Assembly (NCBI GenBank): GCA_963759955.1
Contig: CAVXCA010000040.1
Coordinates: 62,001 to 126,000, forward strand
Length of the DNA: 64,000 nt
Reading direction: 5' to 3'
Source of the DNA: Roseiarcus sp963759955
GTDB taxonomy: Bacteria; Pseudomonadota; Alphaproteobacteria; Rhizobiales; Beijerinckiaceae
Part shown: one piece after another, positions 34,464 through 55,003 of the stretch
How the letters are laid out: every line of letters begins with the position of its first letter
Numbering within the stretch: the stretch's first letter is position 1
The notes under the pieces: model-generated
Told to the model about the DNA's origin: nothing
Database searches by the model: none
The model's input: the letters and a program-made list of their open reading frames with translations, nothing else
Position numbers and translations under genes: made by a program

Positions 34464-35186
34464 TCATTCTCCCTTCGGCTCGGCGGCGGGCGCTTGGGCC
34501 GACGCTTCTGCGTGAACGCGGAACTTGCCGGGGGTCGGCGCGTCCTTCGGCAACGGCTTCTTGATGGCGTCGCGCACTGCGATCCAGCCGCCGGCGTGGC
34601 CCGGCACCGAACCCTCGACGAGGATCAGGCCGCGCTCGGCGTCGGTCTGCACGACGCGTAGGTTCTGCGTCGTCACCTGATCGGTGCCCATGTGACCCGC
34701 CATCTTCTTGTTCTTCCAGGTCTTGCCAGGGTCCTGACGGCCGCCGGTCGAACCATGCGAACGGTGCGACACCGAAACGCCGTGCGTCGCGCGCAAGCCG
34801 CCGAAGTTCCAGCGCTTCATCGGTCCGGCGAAGCCCTTGCCGATGGTCACGCCGGTCACGTCGACGAACTGGCCGACCAGGAAGTGGTCGGCGGTGATCT
34901 CGGCGCCGACCGGAATCAGCTTGTCCTCGGCAACGCGGAACTCGGCGAGTTTCAGCTTCGGCTCGACGTTCGCCACCGCGAAGCGGCCGCGCTCGGCCTT
35001 GGAGACGTTCTTGACCTTGGCGCGGCCAATGCCGACCTGAAGCGCGGTGTAGCCGTTCTTCTCCTGCGTGCGATGCGCGACGACCTGGCAGCCCTCGACC
35101 TTGAGGACCGTGACCGGCACGTGATCGCCCGCGTCGGTGAAGATGCGGGTCATACCCAGCTTCTGTGCGATAATGCCTGAACGCAT
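34464..35186 (-). CDS. rplC: 50S ribosomal protein L3
   Basis: Large-subunit protein L3, 240 residues, near the peptidyl transferase centre. Marks are MRSGIIAQKLGMTRIFTDAG and FGGLRATHGVSVSHRSHGST then GGRQDPGKTWKNKKMAGHMG, whose glutamine is the site often methylated by PrmB. It ends with an Ala/Pro-rich tail. Confidence 0.98.
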   Translation of the reverse strand: MRSGIIAQKLGMTRIFTDAGDHVPVTVLKVEGCQVVAHRTQEKNGYTALQVGIGRAKVKNVSKAERGRFAVANVEPKLKLAEFRVAEDKLIPVGAEITADHFLVGQFVDVTGVTIGKGFAGPMKRWNFGGLRATHGVSVSHRSHGSTGGRQDPGKTWKNKKMAGHMGTDQVTTQNLRVVQTDAERGLILVEGSVPGHAGGWIAVRDAIKKPLPKDAPTPGKFRVHAEASAQAPAAEPKGE

Positions 35187-35244
35187 GGCGTTAATCCTTC
35201 AGAGCGCATCCGCTTGGAAAGCGAAGAGGCGCTCGCCAATTTCC

Positions 35245-35553
<309 letters not shown>

Positions 35554-35618
35554 GTTTCAAGATCCCTGGCCGGCGCGGACGGGGCGGTAAACCCCGCCCG
35601 GCTTTCTCAGTGCTTTCG

Positions 35619-36809
<1,191 letters not shown>

Positions 36810-36860
36810 GGCCGGACTCCTTCTCGTGATCTCTTAAATGTTAGGCTTCAGCTCTTTGAC

Positions 36861-38936
<2,076 letters not shown>

Positions 38937-38968
38937 AATCTTGATCCCGTATGGTGGTCGGCGGCCGC

Positions 38969-39439
38969 TTACCAGCGGTAGTGAGCGAAGGCGCGGTTGG
39001 CTTCGGCCATCCGGTGCGTGTCTTCGCGCTTCTTGACGGCGGCGCCGCGATTGTTCGACGCGTCGAGCAATTCGGCGGAAAGCCGGTCGACCATGGTCTT
39101 GTCGTTGCGGTCGCGCGCGGCGGCGATGATCCAGCGGATCGCCAACGCCTGCCGGCGCTCGGTGCGCACTTCGACGGGAACCTGATAGGTCGCGCCGCCG
39201 ACACGGCGCGAGCGCACTTCCACCGCCGGCGCGACGTTCTCGAGCGCCTGCTTGAAGACGACCAGCGGGTCGCTCTTGACCTTGCTCTCGACGCCGTCGA
39301 GAGCGCCGTAGACGATCGCCTCGGCGACGGACTTCTTGCCTTCGTACATGATGGTGTTCATGAACTTCGCAATCACGACGTCGCCGTACTTGGCGTCCGG
39401 AATGATTTCGCGTTTTTCAGCGCTATGGCGGCGCGACAT
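38969..39439 (-). CDS. rpsG: 30S ribosomal protein S7
   Basis: Small-subunit protein S7, 156 residues, organiser of the 30S head; begins MSRRHSAEKREIIPDAKYGD and contains RRVGGATYQVPVEVRTERRQ and ALAIRWIIAAARDRNDKTM. Lies between rpsL and fusA with gaps of about 30 bases. Confidence 0.98.
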   Translation of the reverse strand: MSRRHSAEKREIIPDAKYGDVVIAKFMNTIMYEGKKSVAEAIVYGALDGVESKVKSDPLVVFKQALENVAPAVEVRSRRVGGATYQVPVEVRTERRQALAIRWIIAAARDRNDKTMVDRLSAELLDASNNRGAAVKKREDTHRMAEANRAFAHYRW

Positions 39440-39466
39440 GGCCTGCTCCTAATCGAATTTCTTAGA

Positions 39467-39838
39467 TCACTTCGGACGCTTGGCGCCGTACTTGGAACGG
39501 CGCTGCTTGCGATCCTTCACGCCCTGGGTGTCGAGCACGCCGCGCAGGATGTGGTAGCGCACGCCGGGCAAGTCCTTGACGCGGCCGCCGCGGATCATCA
39601 CCACCGAGTGCTCTTGCAGATTGTGGCCTTCGCCGGGGATGTAGCCGATGACCTCGAAACCGTTGGTCAGGCGAACCTTGGCGACCTTGCGCAAAGCCGA
39701 GTTCGGCTTCTTCGGCGTCGTCGTGTAGACGCGGGTGCAAACGCCGCGCTTCTGGGGGCTCGCCTCGAGGTGGCGCGCCTTCTCGCGGTAGGTCTTGGGT
39801 TGCCGCGGTTTGCGGATCAACTGGCTGATCGTCGGCAT
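39467..39838 (-). CDS. rpsL: 30S ribosomal protein S12
   Basis: Small-subunit decoding-centre protein, 123 residues, starting MPTISQLIRKPRQPKTYREK. The lysines in TTPKKPNSALRKVAK and GGRVKDLPGVRYHILRG are the wild-type residues at the positions where streptomycin-resistance changes normally occur. The ATG at 39838 gives the family's usual start. First gene of the long minus-strand str-S10-spc operon. Confidence 0.98.
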   Translation of the reverse strand: MPTISQLIRKPRQPKTYREKARHLEASPQKRGVCTRVYTTTPKKPNSALRKVAKVRLTNGFEVIGYIPGEGHNLQEHSVVMIRGGRVKDLPGVRYHILRGVLDTQGVKDRKQRRSKYGAKRPK

Positions 39839-40139
39839 GTCTAGCCCTTCGTCCCGGTCCAAAATGGCTCGGCCGCAAAGCCGAACCGTTCGAAATTCTC
39901 ACCTCATCGGCGGCGCTATGCGCGAAACCAAACGCGCCGCGAAAACCCGCTTAAGGGTTTTGGGCGCTGATGAAGCAGAGGACCACGGGAGCCCCGCGAT
40001 CTTGCATCTTCAAACCCGTCCGAGGTTCGCCCGGCCGGTATGGTTTGGTCGTCGATGAGATCGTCAGCGTTTAGAGCCGATAGGTCTCGGGCGCGTCGCC
40101 CGAAACAGCAAAGCTCTACAGCCTGTCGAAAGCGCGCGG

Positions 40140-40168
40140 ACCATATTCGCGGCGCCCGAAGGCGTCAA
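40140..40168 (-). promoter_or_regulatory. Probable promoter of the rpsL operon
   Basis: On the minus strand TTGACG (40168-40163) and TATGGT (40145-40140) are separated by exactly 17 bases, a very good housekeeping promoter. It lies about 300 bases upstream of the rpsL ATG, which implies a long untranslated leader. No other strong candidate was seen closer to rpsL. Confidence 0.65.
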
Positions 40169-40204
40169 CCCCTTTGATCCGAGAAAACGCGCTTAATTGA
40201 GCGA

Positions 40205-40236
40205 AAAACCTCGCGGCGCGGCGCCGCGGGCCTTTC
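40205..40236 (-). terminator. Possible terminator after the PAS-domain gene
   Basis: Read on the minus strand, a GC-rich stem (CGCGGC with GCCGCG) is followed by AGGTTTTT, shortly after the stop at 40242. The stem is short and imperfect. It would separate the PAS-only gene from the rpsL promoter. Confidence 0.4.
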
Positions 40237-40241
40237 GCGCC

Positions 40242-40724
40242 TCAATTCAAGCCCCACGCGGCGGCGGCGAAGCTCGCCTCGCCGGGCGGCTCGAAGATCG
40301 CTACCGCTCGCAACAACTGGAACGGCCCTTCGTCCTGCGAGGCGACCGGCACGATTCGCACGCCGAAATCGCCCTCGCCCGGGCTGTCGCCGACGGCGAC
40401 GCGCGAAGCGACGCCGTAGCGCAGCGTCGAGCGGATCGCCGCGCCGAGCAATTCATCGGCCGCCCGGTCGCGCGCGCGCAGCCGCTGGTCGGCGAGGAAC
40501 AGGCCCTCGCCCATCAGGCGCGTCGCCCGCGCGTTGAGGTGCAGGACCTCGCCCTGTTCGTCGAGGAGGGCGGCGGCCGCGCCGATCAGTTCGAGTCCGT
40601 CGGCGACGCCGCGCGCGCGCGCGCCGGCGAGCAACGGCGCCAGCGGCGCCCGCATCGGGTGCCCCTCGGCGGCGAAGCCGTCCGGAATGCCTTCGGTGCG
40701 GAGCGGATCTACGTACACTGTCAT
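40242..40724 (-). CDS. PAS-like domain protein without effector domain
   Basis: A 160-residue protein starting at an ATG with a GAGGTCC ribosome-binding site. Residues about 38-120 resemble a PAS sensor: GLELIGAAAALLDEQGEVLH, LNARATRLMG, and RLRARDRAADELLGAAIRST. This arrangement is typical of the sensor half of LuxR- or HTH-type regulators, but the protein ends about 40 residues later without any helix-turn-helix or kinase domain. It may be a stand-alone sensor or a truncated regulator. It is on the same strand as rpoC (218 bases downstream of it, past a strong terminator) and upstream of the rpsL promoter, so it is probably transcribed on its own. Confidence 0.75.
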   Translation of the reverse strand: MTVYVDPLRTEGIPDGFAAEGHPMRAPLAPLLAGARARGVADGLELIGAAAALLDEQGEVLHLNARATRLMGEGLFLADQRLRARDRAADELLGAAIRSTLRYGVASRVAVGDSPGEGDFGVRIVPVASQDEGPFQLLRAVAIFEPPGEASFAAAAWGLN

Positions 40725-40880
40725 GGCGGACCTCGTCGCGGTCGTCCAGTGTGCGAAAGGCCGCTCACGGACGGTTACGGGACGCAACAGAGCGTGACTT
40801 CCCGGCTGATTGAAGACCGGATTGGGGCGCGCGCGCGGCGCCGCGCCGACACTTCCGAGGCGAAGCGCCGGCGCTTGCGA

Positions 40881-40906
40881 AAAGAGCCGCCCGAAGGCGG
40901 CTCTTT
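40881..40906 (-). terminator. Rho-independent terminator of the rpoC operon
   Basis: AAAGAGCCGCC (40881-40891) and GGCGGCTCTTT (40896-40906) form an 11-base-pair stem; on the minus strand the loop is TTCG, a very stable tetraloop, and the stem ends in a T-run. It lies 37 bases after the rpoC stop. Confidence 0.9.
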
Positions 40907-40942
40907 CCCTTAGCGTTCCCGGCGCGCCGGATCTTCGAGCGA

Positions 40943-45166
<4,224 letters not shown>

Positions 45167-45300
45167 TCTTGCATCTCCTGCGGGGCCGCTCGCTGCATTT
45201 CGCGCTCGCGGCCCGCGTTGATGGAAAACCGAGGAAAAGGGCCATTTCCCCGCCTACGCGATACAAAGCGCTCGAACAACGCGAGCGCGGCGGCTCGAAA

Positions 45301-49423
<4,123 letters not shown>

Positions 49424-49683
49424 GTCGCTCCTCAATCCAAGCTTGCCGCCGAACCTTCGGCCCGCGCTCTCAACAGAGAGCGCCGAGCCCGGACGGCGGG
49501 CGATGCGGGCCCGAGGCCCCAATTCCTTCGTCGCGCGTCGGGCGCGACTCCCACACGCCGATCGGACCTAGGCCCGGCCGGCGAAACCCAATTGACGCGG
49601 ACGCGTCTTAAACAGCTGAACGGCCCCAAGCCGAAGCCGGGACCGTTCGATTCACGCGCAGGCCCGCATGAGGCCCACGGTTT
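49424..49683. other. rplL-rpoB intergenic region
   Basis: A 260-base gap inside the rplJL-rpoBC operon with no credible gene. It holds a hairpin near rplL (listed separately). In other bacteria this interval carries a partial terminator and an RNase III site, so the size fits that role. Confidence 0.6.
49618..49648 (-). terminator. Attenuator-like hairpin after rplL
   Basis: GAACGG and CCGTTC ends, with a C/A mismatch and three further G-C pairs, enclose an 11-base loop, about 35 bases after the rplL stop. It lacks a clear T-tract, which fits a partial terminator lowering rpoBC relative to rplJL. Confidence 0.45.
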
Positions 49684-50061
<378 letters not shown>

Positions 50062-50111
50062 TGTTTGTGTTCCTATATGGTTCGAATCAGGGAATTGTGA
50101 AGAGCCTCAAG

Positions 50112-50627
50112 TCAGGCTGCGTCTTTGGCGGCATAGGCTCCGACCACGCGGGCGACCTTGGCGGCGGGCGCATTGGCCAGCTGAGCCAGTTTGGTCGCCG
50201 GAGCGGCAATGAGCCCGACGAGCTTGGCCCGCAGTTCGTCGAGGGAGGGCAAGGTCGCGAGCGCCTTGACCCCTTCGACATCGAGGGCCGTCTTGCCCAT
50301 GGCGCCGCCCAGAAGCACGAATTTCTCGTGATCCTTGGCGAAAGCCACGGCTGCCTTGGCCGCCGCCACCGGATCGCTCGAATGGGCGATCAGGGTCGGA
50401 CCCTTGAGAAGGGGGCCGATCGAAGCGACGTCCGTGCCTTTGAGAGCAATCTGGGCGAGGCGGTTCTTGGCGACCTGAACGTGCGCGCCCGCCTGCCGCA
50501 TCTGCTTGCGCAGACGCTGCATCTGAGCCACGGTCAGGCCGGAATAGTGCGCCACGACCACGACCGAAGCCTTTGAAAAGACTTCGTTCAAGGACGCGAC
50601 GGCCTCCTTCTTTTCCGCTCTATCCAC
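50112..50627 (-). CDS. rplJ: 50S ribosomal protein L10
   Basis: Stalk base protein, 171 residues, beginning MDRAEKKEAVASLNEVFSKA with VVVAHYSGLTVAQMQRLRKQ and KNRLAQIALKGTDV. It anchors L7/L12 dimers and in other bacteria represses its own mRNA through a leader hairpin. First gene of this cluster; rplK and rplA are not upstream here. Confidence 0.98.
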   Translation of the reverse strand: MDRAEKKEAVASLNEVFSKASVVVVAHYSGLTVAQMQRLRKQMRQAGAHVQVAKNRLAQIALKGTDVASIGPLLKGPTLIAHSSDPVAAAKAAVAFAKDHEKFVLLGGAMGKTALDVEGVKALATLPSLDELRAKLVGLIAAPATKLAQLANAPAAKVARVVGAYAAKDAA

Positions 50628-51617
50628 GGTGCTTTCTCCGGTTGGCGGGAATGTCCCGCCTCCTGCACATGCCGCGCCCGGCCGCCTTTGAACGGCAGCC
50701 GATCACGACGACTTGCGCCTGTCCCCGGAGCCGAGCGTGACGCCCGCCGCCGGACAGATGGTTCGAACCGCAGGCGCCGAGAGACTCGAACAAGAGCCGC
50801 TCGGCGGAAAATCGGTCTTCCCCGTCTATGCAGGCCCCCTTGAAACCCCGCGTCGCGGGAGGGAATTAAGCGGCGCTTCCCCCGTAGGGAAAACGCGCGC
50901 GCCGGCAGTCTCGGACAGGACAAGGCCGGACGAGACGCGAGGGATATCCCCCGTGTCCTCCGGCCTATCCACCGCTCTCGCTTCGGCGCTCCCTCAAAAA
51001 AGGGTCTCGACAAAGCGCAGCGGAAGCCAATAATGATCATAAGGGGTCGCATCGCGCCGCCGACCCCAGAGGGCTCTTTAACCGGATCGAACGCGCCTGC
51101 CAAGAGGTTTAACGAAAAATTTTGCCGCGCGGCGAGACCTTCGACCTCGCGGGCCGACGCCCTGAGGCATATTCACACGCAATCAACGTTTATTATTCGT
51201 GACGCGAAAATGAGGCGCCATTCCAAGCGCCCCGATGCGGTCCCGAATGCGCGCGGCAAAGCCGGACTCGATTTATTCCTGGCCCCGTCGTCGGCGCTGC
51301 CGAGATCCAGCTCTCCGCTTGCAGCCCGAATGTCCTCATCCTCGAATGCACCGAGCGCCGGGACGGCTTCCAGGCCAAATTGCTGACGAAGCCGATCAGC
51401 TGGGAGGACGACTACGTCATCCCGCCGACCGACCTCGGCGTCGATCTCGGCGAGGCGCGTCGGCGTTCACGATTGCGCGACAATATAAATTGGCGCACTC
51501 TGAGCAACAAATCGGCGCCCATTCGGAGAACGCCGGCCAACAACAATTCGCGATCGAGGAGACCGATCCACGCCCCGATGAGGAAAGGGGCGACACGACT
51601 AGCACAGGGAGGTTCAC
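50628..51617. other. Long intergenic region upstream of rplJ
   Basis: About 990 bases between divergent rplJ (minus) and an alpha/beta hydrolase gene (plus). The rplJ-proximal 440 bases probably form the leader of the rplJL-rpoBC mRNA. The remainder holds open frames without recognisable domains. One plus-strand frame reads FQAKLLTKPISWEDDYVIPP around 51369-51428 but has no start codon, so I do not call it. Confidence 0.5.
51075..51103 (-). promoter_or_regulatory. Possible promoter of rplJL-rpoBC
   Basis: On the minus strand TTGGCA (51103-51098) and TAAAGA (51080-51075) are 17 bases apart. The transcript would have a leader of about 440 bases before rplJ, long but in keeping with L10-controlled leaders. 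Confidence 0.4.
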
Positions 51618-52424
51618 ATGCCGAAGGTCAAAGCGAACGGCATCACGATGAACTACGAGCGCCAGGGCGCCGGAGAGCCGTTCGTCCTCATTCCGTATCT
51701 GGCCGCCGACAACGCGTGCTACGCCTTCCAGGTCGCCGACTACGCCAAGCATTTCACTTGCATTTCCGTCGATCCGCGCGGCGCCGGCGAGACCGACAAG
51801 CCGGATGGCGTCTATTCGATGGAATTGTTCGCCGACGACATCGCCGCCTTCATGGCGGCGATCGGGGTCGAGCGCGCGCACGTGAGCGGCGTATCGCTCG
51901 GCGCGGCGACAGGAATGTGGCTCGCCGCCAAATATCCGAGCCGCGTCAAATCGCTGTCGCTGCACAGCGGCTGGACCAAGACCGACCCGTTCCTGAAAAC
52001 CGTGGTCGAAGGCTGGCAGAGCATCGCCAAGGGCCTGGACAGCGTCACGGAAATGGTGATCCAGGGGATCTTTCCCTGGTGTTTCACGCCGGAGCTCTAT
52101 GCGGCCAAGCCCGATTACATCGAGCAGCTCGCGGCGTTCGTACGCAGCCGGCCGAAGCAGCCCTTCGACGCCTTCATCCGCCAGTCGAACGCGGTGATCG
52201 CCCATGACGCGCTCGCTCAGCTCGCGCGCATCGAGGCCCCGACCCAGATCACCTTCGGCCGCCACGACCTCGTGTGTTCGCCGCGCTTCGCCGACGCGAT
52301 GAAGAACGGCATAAAGGGGAGCGAGCTCCTGGTGTTCGAGACCTGCGCGCACGCCGCCATCTACGAAAGCGTCGCCGAGTTCAACGAGAAGACTTTGAGC
52401 TTCCTGAACCGCCATACGGGCTAG
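51618..52424 (+). CDS. Alpha/beta hydrolase
   Basis: A 268-residue alpha/beta-hydrolase-fold enzyme. The nucleophile elbow is VSGVSLGAATG (serine), the acid is in FGRHDLVCS and the base in ETCAHAAIYES, so the triad appears complete. The oxyanion region differs slightly from the usual HG motif (LIPYLAADN). The ATG at 51618 has an AGGGAGG ribosome-binding site. Similar proteins include ring-cleavage lactonases and esterases (PcaD-like), but the substrate cannot be named. It stands alone. Confidence 0.9.
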   Translation: MPKVKANGITMNYERQGAGEPFVLIPYLAADNACYAFQVADYAKHFTCISVDPRGAGETDKPDGVYSMELFADDIAAFMAAIGVERAHVSGVSLGAATGMWLAAKYPSRVKSLSLHSGWTKTDPFLKTVVEGWQSIAKGLDSVTEMVIQGIFPWCFTPELYAAKPDYIEQLAAFVRSRPKQPFDAFIRQSNAVIAHDALAQLARIEAPTQITFGRHDLVCSPRFADAMKNGIKGSELLVFETCAHAAIYESVAEFNEKTLSFLNRHTG

Positions 52425-52799
52425 GGAATCGGGCCGGCGACGACATAGGAATAGCGGCAAATCGGCTCCGGCGATGCGGCGCGCCCGGCATCGCGCCAAC
52501 TCGAGGCGGCAAAACTGAGACAGAGCGAGGCTCGGCTTTTGCACTTCGCCGCGCCGTGGTTTTATGCGCTTCGGCAAAGCCAACCGCACGCGCTCGGCTG
52601 CTGGAACATAAGTTACATTGACGACTTATGAACATAGAGGCCGATCTCGATCATTTGCTGCTCGCCATCAGCGTAATTTCGCCGTGTTTCTCATCGCAAC
52701 TGTCGAAGCGCTGGCGCGAACCCTCGCGTTCATCTTCAACCGCGGCGGCGGATGGGCGGGCGCTTCACCCGCCGGCGTTGCGGCGGAGGAGATAAAGCG
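52425..52799. other. Intergenic region with an inverted repeat
   Basis: 375 bases without a supported gene. CATAAGT (52607-52613) and ACTTATG (52624-52630) form a seven-base-pair inverted repeat in a locally AT-richer stretch, possibly an operator for the following secreted-repeat gene. Confidence 0.45.
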
Positions 52800-53346
52800 A
52801 TGGCGATCGGATCGATCAAGATTGTCAGTTGGGCCGCCCTATTGCTCTTGGCGGCGAGCGTTTCCGCTTCCGCCGCGGCCGCAGCCGTTCCGCACAAATA
52901 CGAGTTCGTGACCTCCGACACCAAGGTCGAGGACGGCCATAAACTGACTCGGGTCCGGCTCATTTCCGGCGGGGCGCTCGGCGGATACATCGAATCCGAG
53001 AGCAACCTGAGCCAAGCGGGCTCGTGCTTTCTCGACGAACAGTCGCGCGCCTACGGAGACGCGCGGATCACCGACGACGCCCAGCTCCACGGCCTGGCGC
53101 GCGAACTCGGCGCGATTGTCCGGCCGGGCGAAAGTCTACGGCGCGATCTACGGCGACGCGCAAGTGAAAGACGACGCGGTCGTCTATGGCCAAGTCTACG
53201 ACAACGCCGTTGTCGAGGGGTTCGCCTCCGTCCATGGACAAGTGTTCGGCGACGCCAAAGTCGGCGGCCACGCGCAGGTTTATGGAACCGTCTCCGGCAA
53301 CGCCAATATTGGAGGCGACGAGACGGTTTACGGGGCAAGGCAATAG
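52800..53346 (+). CDS. Secreted 16-residue-repeat (beta-helix type) protein, apparent frameshift
   Basis: Begins at an ATG with a GGAGGA ribosome-binding site and a signal peptide (about residues 1-30, IVSWAALLLLAASVSASAAA). After about 50 residues of unknown fold it has tandem 16-residue units such as GDAQVKDDAVVYGQVY, DNAVVEGFASVHGQVF and GDAKVGGHAQVYGTVS, each made of hexapeptide-like G-x-A-x-V-x steps, suggesting a left-handed beta-helix. The frame breaks inside the array: GDARITDDAQLHGLAR is in the first frame and NSARLSGRAKVYGAIY in the next. Removing one base at about 53103 restores perfect register, giving a protein of about 181 residues. Function is unknown; it is probably periplasmic or surface-exposed. 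Confidence 0.75.
53100..53104 (+). other. Apparent +1 frameshift in the repeat protein
   Basis: One extra G in the alternating GCGCGCG stretch separates two 16-residue repeat units that are otherwise in perfect register. It was inferred from repeat periodicity. Confidence 0.75.
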
Positions 53347-53459
53347 GTCCCCGCGACGGGACGCGGTTGGCCCAGGGAAGGTTTGCCGCGCCTCGGCGCG
53401 CGGTCCGGACTTGACGCAATTCGATCCGTCTCGGCGCCGCGAAGCCCCTGCGCCCGCCT

Positions 53460-54269
53460 CTACCCGAACTGAAACGCCGAAAGCACCTTGCCGCCGATCG
53501 CATCGCGAAAGCTGTGCGTTCCCGCGCTGTCGCCCCCAGCGCCGGCGACGACCATCAGCGGGATGAGGTGTTCCTCGCGCGGATGGCACGCGCGTGCGTT
53601 GGGCGCCTCGCTCCAGCGGATCAGGCGTTCTTCGCGCCTCTTGGGGTCGGTCGTGGTCACGGTTTCGTCGAGCCAGGCGTCGAACGCCGCCGAGCCGCCG
53701 TCGCCGCCCTTCCAGAAGCTGCGCAGGTCGTGATAGCTCATGCCGCTGCCGACGATGACGACGCCCTGATCGCGCAGCGGCGCCAGCGCCTTGCCGATGG
53801 CGATGTGGCGCGCCGGATCGAGGTCGCGCTCGATCGACACCATGACGACGGGGATCTCGGCCTTCGGATCGACGATCATCATCGGCACGAACACGCCGTG
53901 GTCGAAGCCGCGCTTGTCGTTCTCGCCGGCGGGAAAGCCCGCCGCCTCCAGCAACCGCGCGACCTCCGCCGCCACCTTCGGCTCGCCCCGCGCGGGGTAG
54001 CTCAATTCGTAGGTGTGCGCGGGAAAGCCGTAATAGTCGAACAGCATCCCCGGCGCCTCGGCGGCGCTCACCGTGGTCCGCGCCTCTTCCCAATGCGAGG
54101 TGACGACCACGAACGCTTTCGGGCGCTCGGGCAGAGTGGCGACGAGCCCCTCGAGATAATGCCTCAGGCCGTCCCAGGCGTTCGGCGCGAGGGGCGGCCG
54201 CGGCTCCATCCAGAAACACGGCCCGCCGCCGTGGGGAAGGAAAATTGTCGGTTGGCGAACGTTGGCCAT
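53460..54269 (-). CDS. LigB/DODA-type extradiol dioxygenase family protein
   Basis: A 269-residue class III extradiol-type dioxygenase of the DODA family. The metal-binding motif near the N-terminus is IFLPHGGGPCF, with further conserved histidines in VVTSHWEE, FDHGVFVPMM and SGMSYHDLR. Such enzymes open aromatic rings such as catechols. I chose the ATG at 54269, which has a GAGG ribosome-binding site; 12 in-frame codons upstream are not conserved-looking. It is divergent from a small membrane protein gene. Confidence 0.9.
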   Translation of the reverse strand: MANVRQPTIFLPHGGGPCFWMEPRPPLAPNAWDGLRHYLEGLVATLPERPKAFVVVTSHWEEARTTVSAAEAPGMLFDYYGFPAHTYELSYPARGEPKVAAEVARLLEAAGFPAGENDKRGFDHGVFVPMMIVDPKAEIPVVMVSIERDLDPARHIAIGKALAPLRDQGVVIVGSGMSYHDLRSFWKGGDGGSAAFDAWLDETVTTTDPKRREERLIRWSEAPNARACHPREEHLIPLMVVAGAGGDSAGTHSFRDAIGGKVLSAFQFG

Positions 54270-54528
54270 GCGCGCCTCGATGGTTCTCTTGCTTTGGGAA
54301 TCCACCGGCTCGGCGTTACTCCTGTGATCTTACAGAGTCCATGGGCAGTTTAGGGAAGCAGCCCTTGCACGAACGCAAGCGCCCCACGCCGGTCGGCGGC
54401 GAGAGCGGAATTGGCGGCGAACGCGACGAACTTTTCGCGCCCGCGGGCGCGTTGACGCGGCGCAATGAAGATACTTTGGAGAAATGCGACTTCGCTTGCG
54501 TGATCAACCGGAACGTCGGGAGGCGCGC

Positions 54529-54915
54529 ATGCAGACGTCACTCTTCATCGCCAAGCTGTTGGGGCCGATGCTTCTCGTCGTCGGCGTCGCGCTGCTAATC
54601 AGGCCCGAGGCGTTTCGCGCTCTGCTGCGGGAGTTCATCGCCAGCGGGGCACTAATGTATATGGCCGGCTTTTTTGGCCTGCTCGGCGGATTGGCGCTGC
54701 TGCTCGTTCACAACGTGTGGGCGTTCGACTGGCGAGTCCTCATCACCCTCATCGGTTGGGCGAGCCTCATCCGCGCCCTGGTCACGATTTTCTCGCCGCA
54801 ATGGATCGTGGCGGCCGGGGCCTGGCTGGTGAAACGCAAGAGCGCCTTCCCCGCCGCCGCCGCCGCCGACCTCGTCATCGGCGCGATCCTGAGCTATTTC
54901 GGCTACTTGGCGTAA
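54529..54915 (+). CDS. Small four-helix membrane protein
   Basis: A 128-residue integral membrane protein with about four helices (LLGPMLLVVGVALLI, LMYMAGFFGLLGGLALLLVH, VLITLIGWASLIRALVTIF, AAAAADLVIGAILSYFGYLA). A GGGAGG ribosome-binding site lies upstream of the ATG. It shows no recognised catalytic motif and I do not assign a function. Confidence 0.8.
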   Translation: MQTSLFIAKLLGPMLLVVGVALLIRPEAFRALLREFIASGALMYMAGFFGLLGGLALLLVHNVWAFDWRVLITLIGWASLIRALVTIFSPQWIVAAGAWLVKRKSAFPAAAAADLVIGAILSYFGYLA

Positions 54916-55003
54916 TCCCGGCGACGCCCCGGCGCGACGGAGCCCTCCTTGCCGCGGCGCGGCGCCCAAGCCGATGGGCGGCGAAACGACTTCGGCTCCC
55001 CTC

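Noticed and set aside
51270..51500. Plus-strand frame reading LLTKPISWEDDYVIPP
   Set aside because: No start codon, runs into an antisense-like stretch, no family recognised.
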